Notes under the pieces: generated by a model | Told to the model about the DNA's origin: nothing | The model's database searches: none | The model's input: the letters and a program-made list of their open reading frames with translations, nothing else | Assembly: GCA_963712815.1 (NCBI GenBank) | Contig: CAVQJL010000008.1 | Span: forward strand, 868,001 to 932,000 | Direction of reading: 5' to 3' | DNA: 64,000 nt | Source of the DNA: RPQJ01 sp963712815 | GTDB taxonomy: Bacteria > Pseudomonadota > Gammaproteobacteria > Steroidobacterales > Steroidobacteraceae | Part shown: positions 1 through 8,698 of the stretch, piece by piece | Position numbering within the stretch: the stretch's first letter is position 1 | Layout of the letters: each line of letters begins with the position of its first letter | Translations under genes and position numbers: made by a program

Positions 1-927
1 CGCGGACAGCGGCTGGTTGATCTCGTGCGCGAGGCCCGCGGCCATCTCGCCCATGGTCGAGAGCCGGCTGAAGTGCGTGAGCCGCTCCTGCAGCACGCGA
101 GCGTCGTCCTCGGCCCGCCGCCGGTCGGTGATGTCGTGGATCGTGCCGATGTACTTCGCCACCCGGCCATCTTCGTCGAGCACGGCCTGCGCGAGGTGGT
201 GCAGATGCTTGACCGTGCCGTCGCGCAGCACCACCTGGTACTCGAGGTCGAGCGGCGACTTGCCCGTGTCCATGCGCGCAAACGCGTCGGTGACCCGCGT
301 ACGGTCGGCAGGGTGCACCCAGCGGCCTAAATACTCCTCGCGGACGATGGACGGATCGCCGGGCTCGACCCCGAGGATGCGGTGCAGTTGCGGCGAGTAG
401 TAGTCGTGCCCCTGCCCCGCGGCATGCATCACGTAGTTGCCGAGGTTGGCGAGTTCCTGCGCAAGGCGCAGTTCGGCCTCGCTGCGCCGAAGCTGCTCCT
501 CGGATTCCTTGCGCGCGGTGATGTCGTGCAGGAATCCGACGAAGCGCGGCGGCTGGACACCGCTCACCTCGCCGACGGACAGGTCGCACGGGAACTCGCT
601 GCCGTCCTTGCGACGCGCCCAGACCTCGCGCCCCTTGCCGATCACGCGACGCTCGCCGGTTTCCATGTACCGGCTCATGTAGCCGTCGTGCGCGCCCTGG
701 TGCGGCTCGGGCATCAGCACGGAGACGTTGCGGCCGATCACTTCCTCGGCCGTGTAGCCGAACAGCTGCTGGGCCTTCTGGCTGAACTCCTCGATCGTGC
801 CACGGTGATCGATGACGATGATGGCGTCCACCGCCGCGTCGAGGATGGCGCGGTATTCGAGTCCCTTCAGGGACCGCGGCCGGCGCGCTGCGGCGCCGCG
901 GACTGCCTTGGTGTGTTTGCTCGACAT
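1..927 (-). CDS. PAS-PAS sensor histidine kinase, 5' part (C-terminus outside window)
   Basis: The minus frame from ATG at 927 stays open to the window edge (309 codons). It begins MSSKHTKAVRGAA and carries two PAS domains. The first is about residues 22-125, ending HDITARKESEEQL; the second is about 140-265, with a LEYQVVLRDGTVKHL core and ending HDITDRRRAEDDA. An HisKA segment STMGEMAAGLAHEINQPL follows, with phospho-acceptor His301. HEINQPL is typical of FixL/DctB-like (HPK4) kinases. No membrane segment precedes the PAS domains, so it is probably a cytoplasmic redox or oxygen sensor; whether it binds haem cannot be read here. Its ATPase domain and any partner regulator lie outside the window. 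Nearness to the cbb3 operon suggests, but does not show, a regulatory link. Confidence 0.9.
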   Translation of the reverse strand, partial: MSSKHTKAVRGAAARRPRSLKGLEYRAILDAAVDAIIVIDHRGTIEEFSQKAQQLFGYTAEEVIGRNVSVLMPEPHQGAHDGYMSRYMETGERRVIGKGREVWARRKDGSEFPCDLSVGEVSGVQPPRFVGFLHDITARKESEEQLRRSEAELRLAQELANLGNYVMHAAGQGHDYYSPQLHRILGVEPGDPSIVREEYLGRWVHPADRTRVTDAFARMDTGKSPLDLEYQVVLRDGTVKHLHHLAQAVLDEDGRVAKYIGTIHDITDRRRAEDDARVLQERLTHFSRLSTMGEMAAGLAHEINQPLSA

Positions 928-983
928 CTGGACGGCGTGCCGGATTCGGAGTGCGCCATGCTAAGTGAACCCGGCAGGCGCGA

Positions 984-1011
984 CTAGGTATTTACCGATA
1001 TCGCGACCTAG
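984..1011. promoter_or_regulatory. Inverted repeat CTAGGT-N16-ACCTAG, possible operator
   Basis: Between the divergent histidine kinase and small heat-shock genes, CTAGGT (984-989) is mirrored by ACCTAG (1006-1011). The left arm runs on as TAGGTATTTACCG (985-997). Nearly the same 13-mer, TAGGTATTTTCCG, occurs at 10234-10246 between ccoN and the universal stress gene. Shared placement in two divergent promoter regions suggests a common regulator; this is inference. Confidence 0.35.
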
Positions 1012-1063
1012 GAATCACTGCGACTGCCCTCCACGGAATCCCGGTGGGAAAATAATCCTGTGG

Positions 1064-1081
1064 CCCGGCGGGTCCGCCGGG
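1064..1081 (+). other. GC-rich hairpin in heat-shock gene leader
   Basis: CCCGGCGG and CCGCCGGG form a perfect inverted repeat with a 2-nt centre. An AATAAT -10-like hexamer lies just upstream (1051-1056), so the hairpin would sit at the 5' end of the small heat-shock mRNA. It does not cover the Shine-Dalgarno sequence, so a classical RNA thermometer is not evident; mRNA stabilisation is an alternative. Confidence 0.4.
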
Positions 1082-1119
1082 TCGGTTGGTGACTGCCGGG
1101 GCAACCCGAGGAGGGAGCC

Positions 1120-1557
1120 ATGAGACTGACGCGTTGGGAACCGTTCCGCGAGATGGACGAGCTCCTGAAGGGCTTCTCGCCGTTCATGGGCCGTATGCCG
1201 ATGGCCCGTCCGGCCGAGGGGATGGAGGAATACATGCCGCTCGCCGACATCGTCGAGCGTGAGAAGGAGTACCTGATCAAGGTGGACCTGCCCGAGGTCC
1301 GCAAGGAGGACGTGAAAGTCCTCTTCGACGACGGCGTGCTCACCATCAAGGGCGAGCGCAAGGTCGAGAAGGAGGAGAAGGGCGACAAGGTGCATCGCAC
1401 CGAGCGCTTCTACGGGATGTTCGAGCGTAGCTTCGTGCTGCCCGAGGACGTGAACGTGAAGGCGATCCGCGCCGAGTCGAAGGAAGGCGTGCTGACGGTG
1501 CACCTGCCGAGGGTGGCTGTCGAGAAGGCCCGTCCGCTGGCGATCACGATCCAGTGA
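1120..1557 (+). CDS. Hsp20/alpha-crystallin small heat-shock protein
   Basis: A 145-aa cytoplasmic holdase chaperone of the Hsp20 family. The alpha-crystallin domain spans about residues 38-138. It shows the usual strand pattern (DIVEREKEYLIKVDLPEV, GVLTIKGERK, FVLPEDVNVKAIRAESKEGVLTVHLPR) and ends with the I-x-I/V-type tail ITIQ that mediates oligomer assembly. The length is normal. ATG at 1120 is preceded by a strong GAGGAGGGAG ribosome site. It is monocistronic and divergent from the histidine kinase. The 5' leader contains a GC-rich hairpin (1064-1081). The family holds unfolding proteins for DnaK/ClpB; that role is known, not shown here. Confidence 0.93.
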   Translation: MRLTRWEPFREMDELLKGFSPFMGRMPMARPAEGMEEYMPLADIVEREKEYLIKVDLPEVRKEDVKVLFDDGVLTIKGERKVEKEEKGDKVHRTERFYGMFERSFVLPEDVNVKAIRAESKEGVLTVHLPRVAVEKARPLAITIQ

Positions 1558-1617
1558 CGTGCCCGTGACGTAAAGAAGCCGGGGCGCGGCCGGAGGCTGC
1601 GCCCCGAGCCGGGCCCC

Positions 1618-2382
1618 TCAGTGTGCGTGCCCGGCGTGTTCCCCCTGTTCCGGAGCCGGAGTTGCCTGTCCATGGCCGGCGTGTCGCGTGCCGTGCCACA
1701 GCGCATTGCCCGCCGTCCACAGGCCGAAGGCGAGCAGCAATGCTCCCGCTACGTTGCGCAGGGAGGCTCGCGAGGCGAGCGAGCGGGCGATCCGCTCGAA
1801 GGCCAGCGTGGCGGTGACCATGGAGGGCAGGGTGCCCACGCCGAAGGCGAGCATCACTGCCGCGCCGAGGGGCACGCTGGCGGTGGTGGCGGCCAGCAGC
1901 AGCATCGAATATGTCATGCCACAGGGCAGCCAGCCCCAGGCGAGACCGAGGCCGATGGCCCCGCCGAGACCTCCGCTGCGACCCTGCCGGCCGGCCCACG
2001 GCGCAATCCGGCGCCACAATCCGGAGCCCGCGGCCTCGAGGGGGTCGAGCAGTCGCCACCCGAACAGCAGCCGCGCCGCTGCGGCCAGCATGATGAGCCC
2101 CGCGAGGACGCGGAACGCGATCGACAGCGGCTTGACGTCCATCGCGTGCAGCAGGGTGCGCCCGAGCAGTCCGGCGATCGCCCCGGCGACCGCATAGCTC
2201 GCGATGCGGGACAGGTTGTAGGCGAGGGCGAGCGCGACCTTCGTGCCCGTCGAGCCCTGCGGGCTGCGCATGGCGAGCGCGCCGGCGATGCCGCCGCACA
2301 TCCCGATGCAGTGGCCGCTCGCGGCGAGACCCGCGACCAGCGCCGCGGCGAGGCTCAGCGAGCCTGTTTCCGGACCCATCAT
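1618..2382 (-). CDS. COG2836 sulfite exporter TauE/SafE-like membrane protein linked to cbb3 assembly
   Basis: A 254-aa polytopic membrane protein with about six hydrophobic segments. The N-terminal motif ASGHCIGMCGGI (around residues 21-32) is the hallmark of the COG2836 family, annotated as TauE/SafE-like or DsbD-like transmembrane proteins. The C-terminal tail is His-rich (HGTRHAGHGQATP ... HAGHAH), compatible with metal binding. Its ATG overlaps the ccoS stop by four bases (ATGA), so it is the last gene of the cco operon. Members are common beside ccoS/ccoI and are thought to help copper supply or cytochrome assembly; that function is inferred from context. Confidence 0.82.
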   Translation of the reverse strand: MMGPETGSLSLAAALVAGLAASGHCIGMCGGIAGALAMRSPQGSTGTKVALALAYNLSRIASYAVAGAIAGLLGRTLLHAMDVKPLSIAFRVLAGLIMLAAAARLLFGWRLLDPLEAAGSGLWRRIAPWAGRQGRSGGLGGAIGLGLAWGWLPCGMTYSMLLLAATTASVPLGAAVMLAFGVGTLPSMVTATLAFERIARSLASRASLRNVAGALLLAFGLWTAGNALWHGTRHAGHGQATPAPEQGEHAGHAH

Positions 2383-2576
2383 TTCGGCTCCTCAGGCGAT
2401 GCCGGGTCGGGTTGGGTGCTTGCAGGCGCGCCCGGTGGAGCGTCGTCCTCCAGCACCGACCAGCCGGGGCTGTCGAGGTCGTCGAACTGTCCGTCGCCGG
2501 TGGCCCAGAAGAACGCCCAGAGCCCGAAGGCCACCAGCACCAGTCCGAGCGGGATCATGACGTAGAGGATCTCCAC
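2379..2576 (-). CDS. ccoS: CcoS, cbb3 oxidase assembly protein
   Basis: A 65-aa single-span protein starting MEILYVMIPLGLVLV. The membrane helix covers residues 4-25 and is followed by the family motif WATGDGQFDDLDSPG (about 25-39), typical of CcoS. The Pro/Ala-rich tail (40-65) is variable. The start lies one base after the ccoI stop and its end overlaps the next gene by four bases, implying translational coupling. CcoS is known to be needed for cofactor (haem/copper) insertion into CcoN. Confidence 0.93.
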   Translation of the reverse strand: MEILYVMIPLGLVLVAFGLWAFFWATGDGQFDDLDSPGWSVLEDDAPPGAPASTQPDPASPEEPK

Positions 2577-2577
2577 C

Positions 2578-5055
2578 TCAGGCGGCCTCCGCCTGGCGCG
2601 TCGCAGGCCACTGCGGGCGTCGCTGCGGGGTCGATCCGCGCGACAGACGCATGGCGTTCAGCACCACGACCACCGAGCTCAGCGACATGCCGATGGCCGC
2701 GAGCCACGGCGGCACGTAGCCCAGCGCCGCGAGGGGCAGCGCCGCGAGGTTGTAGGCGACGGACCACGCCAGGTTCTGGCGGATCACACGCTGCGTGCGA
2801 CGCGCGAGGTCGATCGTGTGCGGCAGGTCCTCGAGCGAGTCGCGCACCAGGATCAGGTCGGCACTGGTCTGGGCCAGCGCCGAGCCGCGACCCATGGCGA
2901 TGGCCACGTCCGCACCGCGCAGCAGCGGTGCGTCGTTGATGCCGTCGCCGACGGCTACCACGACCGCACCGTCCGCCTGCAGCGCCTTGAGACGGCCGAG
3001 CTTGTCCTTGGGAGCGAGGCGTGCCGAGTGGCGCTCGATTCCGCAGCGTGCCGCGATGCGCGCCACGGCCGATTTCTCGTCGCCGCTCACGATTTCGGAG
3101 GGCAGGCCGAGCGCCGCGAGGCTCGCCACGCAGTCCTGCGCCTCCGGGCGGAGGGGATCGGTCAGGCGGAATGCCGCGAGCAGGCCCGAGTCGTCCCCGA
3201 GGTACACCCAGCTCTCGCCCGAACCGTCTGCCGGCAGTGGAACGATCTCACCGACCGGTGCCGCGCGCCGCAAGGCGGAGGCAAATGCGCGCGTGCCGAT
3301 CCGGAGCTGGCGTCCGTCGAGCCGTCCCTCGAGGCCCTGGCCGGCGTGTACCATCACCTCGCTCGCCGGGCCGGCTGGCGACCCGGAGGCTGCGAACGCG
3401 CGCGCGATCGGGTGCTCGGACAACTGCTCGAGCGCCCCGGCCCAGCTCATCGCCTGCGCGGCGCTGACCTCGCCGAAGGCGTGCACGTCCTCGACGCGGA
3501 CCAGGCCCCGGGTGAGCGTGCCGGTCTTGTCCCAGAGCACGTGCGTCGCCTTCGACAGCGCCTCGATGGCGTCGGTGTGTGCGACCAGGATCCCGCGCCG
3601 GGCGAGCGCGGCCGTGGCCGCGGCGAGCGCCGTAGGCGTGGCGAGCGACAGCGCGCACGGGCAGGTGACCACCAGCACGGCGAGCGTCGCGGAAAAAGCG
3701 TGCGAGGGATCAACGTACCACCACACGGCGAACACCACGGCCGCGCCCACGAGGATGCGGCTCAGGAACCAGGCCGCGGCCCGGTCGGCGGCGCGGGCGA
3801 GACGCGGGCGTTCGGCCTGGGCCCGCTCGAGCAGCGCGACGATGCCCGAGAGCACGGTGTCGCCCGCGACGGCCGTGACGCGTACGCGCAGCGGTGCGCC
3901 GAGGTTGTGGGTGCCCTGGTGGACGCGTGCGCCGGGCGGCTTGGCCACGGCGGCCGATTCGCCCGTGAGCATGGACTCGTCCACGCGACCCTCGCCCTCG
4001 AGCACCAGCCCATCTGCCGCGAGCACCTCGCCGGAGCGCACGATCAGCTCGTCGCCGATCGCCAGCTCGACCGCCTGCACGTCCTCGGCCACGCCCGACC
4101 GCACGCGCCGCGCGGTGGCGGGCGCGAGGCGGGCCAGCGCATCGGCCACGCTGCCCGCGCGGTGGCGCGCGATCATCTCGACGTAGCGGCCGAGCCCGAG
4201 GAAGAACACGAACATCGTCACCGAATCGAAGTACACCTCGCCGCGGCCGGTGAGGGCGTTCCACACGCTCGCGACGAACGCGAGGATGATGCCGATGCTC
4301 ACTGGCACGTCCATGCTCACGCTGCGCGCGCGCAGCGCGTTCCATGCGCCCTGGTAGAACGGCCAGCCCGCATAGAGCGCCACCGGGATGGACACCAGCA
4401 TGCTCACCAGCCGCATGTACTCGCGCATGGCGGGGTCCATGCCCTGCGCGTCGCCGAAATACAGCGGCACCGCGAACATCATCACCTGCATGCTGCCGAA
4501 GCCCGCCACCGCGAGGCGCTTGAGCGCGCTGCGCCGCTCGAGCAGCGCCACCTGCTCGGAGTGCTCGCCGGCGAGCGGATGCGGCCGCAGCCCGACGTGC
4601 TCGAGCACGCGCAGCAGGTCGCCGAGCCTGACCCTGGCGGGGTCCCACACCAGGCGCGCGCGGGCGGTGGCAGGGTTGACGCTGACGTCGAGCACTCCGC
4701 TCTGCAGGCTGAGCGCCTTGTCGGCGAGCCAGCTGCAGGCCGCGCAGCGCAGTCCCTCGAGCAGCACGGTGATCGAGCGCGCGCCGTCCGGCTCGGCGCG
4801 CGTCAGGCGCTCGACGAGGTCGGGCCGGTCGTAGGCAGCCCAGCGGTCGGGGCGTTGCGGCTCGTCGGCGCGGGTACTCGAGGCATCGCGGTAGCGGTAG
4901 TAGTCGCCGAGACCCGCGCCGGTGATGAACTCCGCGACGGCCTTGCAGCCGTGGCAGCACACGGGCTCGTCGCGGCCGGCGATCCGTGCACGGACCTCGA
5001 CCCCGCGCGGGATGGACTCGCCGCAGTGGAAACAGGGCGCGCCGGCCGCGCTCAT
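2578..5055 (-). CDS. ccoI: CcoI/FixI copper-transporting P1B-type ATPase
   Basis: An 825-aa heavy-metal P-type ATPase supplying copper for cbb3 maturation. An N-terminal zinc-finger-like CxxC pair (CFHCGES and CCHGCKA, residues 8-37), diagnostic of CcoI/FixI, precedes an HMA domain with CAAC at 104-107. Eight predicted helices, the membrane CPC metal site (TCPCALSLATP), the phosphorylation motif DKTGTLT, SEHPIA and the hinge GDGINDAPLL are all present and intact. Start ATG at 5055 overlaps the fixH stop (ATGA). The open frame extends about 800 bases further upstream, but that part is only the antisense-free shadow of fixH and ccoG coding DNA. Confidence 0.96.
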   Translation of the reverse strand: MSAAGAPCFHCGESIPRGVEVRARIAGRDEPVCCHGCKAVAEFITGAGLGDYYRYRDASSTRADEPQRPDRWAAYDRPDLVERLTRAEPDGARSITVLLEGLRCAACSWLADKALSLQSGVLDVSVNPATARARLVWDPARVRLGDLLRVLEHVGLRPHPLAGEHSEQVALLERRSALKRLAVAGFGSMQVMMFAVPLYFGDAQGMDPAMREYMRLVSMLVSIPVALYAGWPFYQGAWNALRARSVSMDVPVSIGIILAFVASVWNALTGRGEVYFDSVTMFVFFLGLGRYVEMIARHRAGSVADALARLAPATARRVRSGVAEDVQAVELAIGDELIVRSGEVLAADGLVLEGEGRVDESMLTGESAAVAKPPGARVHQGTHNLGAPLRVRVTAVAGDTVLSGIVALLERAQAERPRLARAADRAAAWFLSRILVGAAVVFAVWWYVDPSHAFSATLAVLVVTCPCALSLATPTALAAATAALARRGILVAHTDAIEALSKATHVLWDKTGTLTRGLVRVEDVHAFGEVSAAQAMSWAGALEQLSEHPIARAFAASGSPAGPASEVMVHAGQGLEGRLDGRQLRIGTRAFASALRRAAPVGEIVPLPADGSGESWVYLGDDSGLLAAFRLTDPLRPEAQDCVASLAALGLPSEIVSGDEKSAVARIAARCGIERHSARLAPKDKLGRLKALQADGAVVVAVGDGINDAPLLRGADVAIAMGRGSALAQTSADLILVRDSLEDLPHTIDLARRTQRVIRQNLAWSVAYNLAALPLAALGYVPPWLAAIGMSLSSVVVVLNAMRLSRGSTPQRRPQWPATRQAEAA

Positions 5056-5285
5056 GGCTCCGGAGTGTCCGGATCCTTGCCCGCGGCCTCGAGCAATGCG
5101 TGGGCCTCGTCTCCGCACACCATCGTGACGCCGTCCTTGAAGCAATCCCTGCGGACGAGCGTGTCCGGGCGGGTCACTGCAAGGTAGAGGGTGGCGAAGC
5201 CGCCGATCACCGCGGCGGCTGGGGGCACGACCAGCAGCCAGGGCCACATCTGCCGGTACCAGGGACGAACGGTCGGATCGCTCAT
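5052..5285 (-). CDS. ccoH: FixH/CcoH family protein (short form)
   Basis: A 77-aa single-span protein. It has the conserved N-terminal RPWYRQMWPWLLVVPPAAAV (helix about 14-36) and the RRDCFKDGVTM segment that corresponds to the D-Y-Y-K-E-G region of FixH. FixH proteins are usually about 150-170 residues with a periplasmic beta domain, so this copy keeps only the membrane anchor and a stub. It sits at the expected place between ccoG and ccoI and overlaps ccoI by four bases, so it is probably functional rather than broken. FixH takes part in cbb3 assembly together with CcoI. Confidence 0.85.
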   Translation of the reverse strand: MSDPTVRPWYRQMWPWLLVVPPAAAVIGGFATLYLAVTRPDTLVRRDCFKDGVTMVCGDEAHALLEAAGKDPDTPEP

Positions 5286-5297
5286 GGGCGCAGGGTA

Positions 5298-6676
<1,379 letters not shown>

Positions 6677-6680
<4 letters not shown>

Positions 6681-7003
6681 TGGACGCTCCGCGTCCTTTC
6701 GCCAGGATCCTGTCTCGCGGGAGGCTCGGGCCGCGCCGTGCGGGCGAGATACAAGGTCAGGAGGCTCGAGAGGGCCGAGATGAGCCAGAAGAAGAAGAAG
6801 CCGATCGCGTAGCCCGACATGCGCGAGGCGAAGGCGGGCGGCGGGTAGTCGTCGTTGCCGATCAGCATCGGGTCGATGAAGGCGAAGCAGATCATGGTCG
6901 CCACGCTCGCCACCAGGAACGAGGGCCAGGTGACGATGGCCACGTCCTGCCTGAGGCGTGGCCACCGCACTGCACCCGTGTACTGATCATCGAGCAGCGA
7001 CAT
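6677..7003 (-). CDS. Small two-helix membrane protein of the cco operon, function unknown
   Basis: A 108-aa protein with two predicted helices (about 27-48 and 64-88) and a short charged C-terminus; a conserved-looking GNDDYPPPAF loop joins the helices. It lies between ccoP (7-nt gap) and ccoG (4-base overlap), so it is co-expressed with oxidase structural and assembly genes. I know of similar small reading frames at this place in some gammaproteobacterial cco clusters but no assigned role. Position suggests an assembly or accessory subunit; this is inference. Confidence 0.85.
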
Positions 7004-7009
7004 GGACCC

Positions 7010-7912
7010 TCACTGCGCGGCGCCCGACATCCGCATGACGTAGGCGGCGAGCAGCCGGACCCGCTGCTCGCCGAGCCGGTCTTCGAAGGCCGGCATCTGT
7101 CCCATGCGTCCCTTCACGACCGTCTCGCGAATGGTGTCTGCGTCGCCGCCGTACAGCCAGACGCCGTCGGTCAGGTTGGGCGCGCCGACCGCGGCCATGC
7201 CCTTGCCGTCCGCGCCGTGGCAGGCCATGCAGTAGGTCTGGAAGTGCGTCGCGCCGGCAGCGGCCCTGGCCGCGTCGGCCGGCTGGCCGCTGAGTTGCAG
7301 GACGTAAGCCACGACCTCGTCCACGCCCTGCTCGCCGAGAATCTCGCCCCAGGGCGTCATCGCCGCCATCCGGCCGCCGGCGATCGTCTGAACGATCGAA
7401 TCCGGATCCCCGCCCCACTGCCAGTCGTCGTTGGTGAGGTTGGGGAAGCCGCGTGCGCCGCCGCCGTCCGAGCCGTGGCACTGGGCGCAGTTGTTCTGGA
7501 ACAGGTTGTTGGCCGTGGCCATGGCCTGGGCGTTGCCAGCGAGTTCCGGCACCGTCATGTTGGCGAACGGAGCCAGCAGCGCCGCCGCACGGGCCTCGAC
7601 GGCCGCGCGCTCCTGCTCGTATTGCTGCGCTTGCGACCAGCCCTTGAGCCCGCCGAAATTGCCGAGGCCCGGGAAGACCACGAGGTAGATCAGCCCGAAC
7701 ACCACGGTGATGTAGAACAGCCACAGCCACCACTTCGGCAGCGGGTTGTTGTACTCGCGCAGGTCGCCGTCCCACGTGTGTCCGGTGTCGCTGCCACCGC
7801 CGATCTTCTCGCCTGCGTGCTTCGGCTTCGCGGTCCAGCGCAGCAGCCAGACGCAGGCCAGGATGTTCGCGATCGTCAGTACGACGACGAAGATGCTCCA
7901 ACCGCTACTCAT
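7010..7912 (-). CDS. ccoP: cbb3 oxidase dihaem cytochrome c subunit CcoP
   Basis: A 300-aa subunit with two N-terminal helices (4-24 and 62-80) and two periplasmic cytochrome c domains. Haem motifs are CAQCH (142-146) and CMACH (228-232). Distal Met candidates lie in RMAAMTPWG and RMGQMPAFE. The family N-terminal segment HTWDGDLREYNNPLPKWW is present. It passes electrons from soluble cytochrome c to CcoO. Two N-terminal helices are characteristic of proteobacterial CcoP. It overlaps ccoQ by eight bases. Confidence 0.97.
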   Translation of the reverse strand: MSSGWSIFVVVLTIANILACVWLLRWTAKPKHAGEKIGGGSDTGHTWDGDLREYNNPLPKWWLWLFYITVVFGLIYLVVFPGLGNFGGLKGWSQAQQYEQERAAVEARAAALLAPFANMTVPELAGNAQAMATANNLFQNNCAQCHGSDGGGARGFPNLTNDDWQWGGDPDSIVQTIAGGRMAAMTPWGEILGEQGVDEVVAYVLQLSGQPADAARAAAGATHFQTYCMACHGADGKGMAAVGAPNLTDGVWLYGGDADTIRETVVKGRMGQMPAFEDRLGEQRVRLLAAYVMRMSGAAQ

Positions 7913-8075
7913 CGGAATTCGCTCCCTTGTTCTGTGGCGGACCCTCGCGGAACGGCATCTGCGCCATTTCGTCGAAGTGCGCCTTGCGCCGCCGGCTGTA
8001 GGCCCAGATCACCAGCGCGACGAACGCCACCATGACCACCACGGTGAACAGGCCGCGCATCGTGCCGGCATCCAC
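7905..8075 (-). CDS. ccoQ: CcoQ, small cbb3 oxidase subunit (GTG start)
   Basis: Too short for routine calling. From GTG at 8075 the frame reads (M)DAGTMRGLFTVVVMVAF, one helix (about 7-25), then YSRRRKAHFDEMAQMPF, the typical CcoQ C-terminal side; 56 aa in all. GTG at 8075 is preferred over ATG at 8060. A GGGAGG ribosome site from the end of ccoO lies eight bases upstream of it, and the MD-x-G-T-x-RG beginning is the family N-terminus. CcoQ stabilises the oxidase. The 3' end overlaps ccoP. Confidence 0.92.
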   Translation of the reverse strand: MDAGTMRGLFTVVVMVAFVALVIWAYSRRRKAHFDEMAQMPFREGPPQNKGANSDE

Positions 8076-8079
8076 GGCT

Positions 8080-8688
8080 TCAGCCTCCCGGCTTGACGTT
8101 GGTGCCGAGGCCCTGGAGGTACGCGATCAGCGCCTCCAGCTCGGTCTTCCCGGCCACTGCCTCGGCCGCGCCCGCGAAGTCTTCCTCCGAGTACGGGTGG
8201 CCGAGCTTCGCGAGCGTGCGCATCTTCCTCTCGACCAGCGCGCCGTCGACGGAGTTCCGTGCCAGCCACGGGTAGCCCGGCATGTTCGACTCGGGCACGA
8301 CGTCGCGCGGGTTGATGAAGTGCACGCGGTGCCACTCGTCCGAGTAGCGGCCGCCGACGCGCGCGAGATCCGGCCCCGTGCGCTTCGAGCCGAACTGGAA
8401 CGGGTGGTCGTACACCGACTCGCCGGCAAGCGAGTAGGGGCCGTAGCGCTCCGTCTCGGAGCGGAACGGCCGGATCATCTGCGAGTGGCAGTTGTAGCAG
8501 CCCTCGCGGACGTACACGTCGCGCCCCGCGAGACGCAGCGCGTCGTACGGCTCGACGCCCGGCGCCGGATTGGTGCTCACGCCCTGGAAGTACAGCGGCA
8601 CGATCTGCACCAGGCCGCCGATGCTGATCACCAGCGCGATCAGCACGCCCATCAGGCCGATTTTCTTTTCGACTGTATCGTGGTTCAT
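8080..8688 (-). CDS. ccoO: cbb3 oxidase monohaem cytochrome c subunit CcoO
   Basis: A 202-aa subunit with one N-terminal helix (about 9-30) and one haem-binding motif CYNCH (64-68) inside the conserved EGCYNCHSQMIRPFRSE block. GPDLARVGGRYSDEWH and VVPESNMPGYPWL are typical; the Met is the distal haem ligand. Start MNHDTVEKKIG at 8688, ten bases after the ccoN stop, matches the usual CcoO N-terminus. It receives electrons from CcoP and passes them to CcoN. Confidence 0.97.
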   Translation of the reverse strand: MNHDTVEKKIGLMGVLIALVISIGGLVQIVPLYFQGVSTNPAPGVEPYDALRLAGRDVYVREGCYNCHSQMIRPFRSETERYGPYSLAGESVYDHPFQFGSKRTGPDLARVGGRYSDEWHRVHFINPRDVVPESNMPGYPWLARNSVDGALVERKMRTLAKLGHPYSEEDFAGAAEAVAGKTELEALIAYLQGLGTNVKPGG

Positions 8689-8698
8689 GCGCGCTTCC

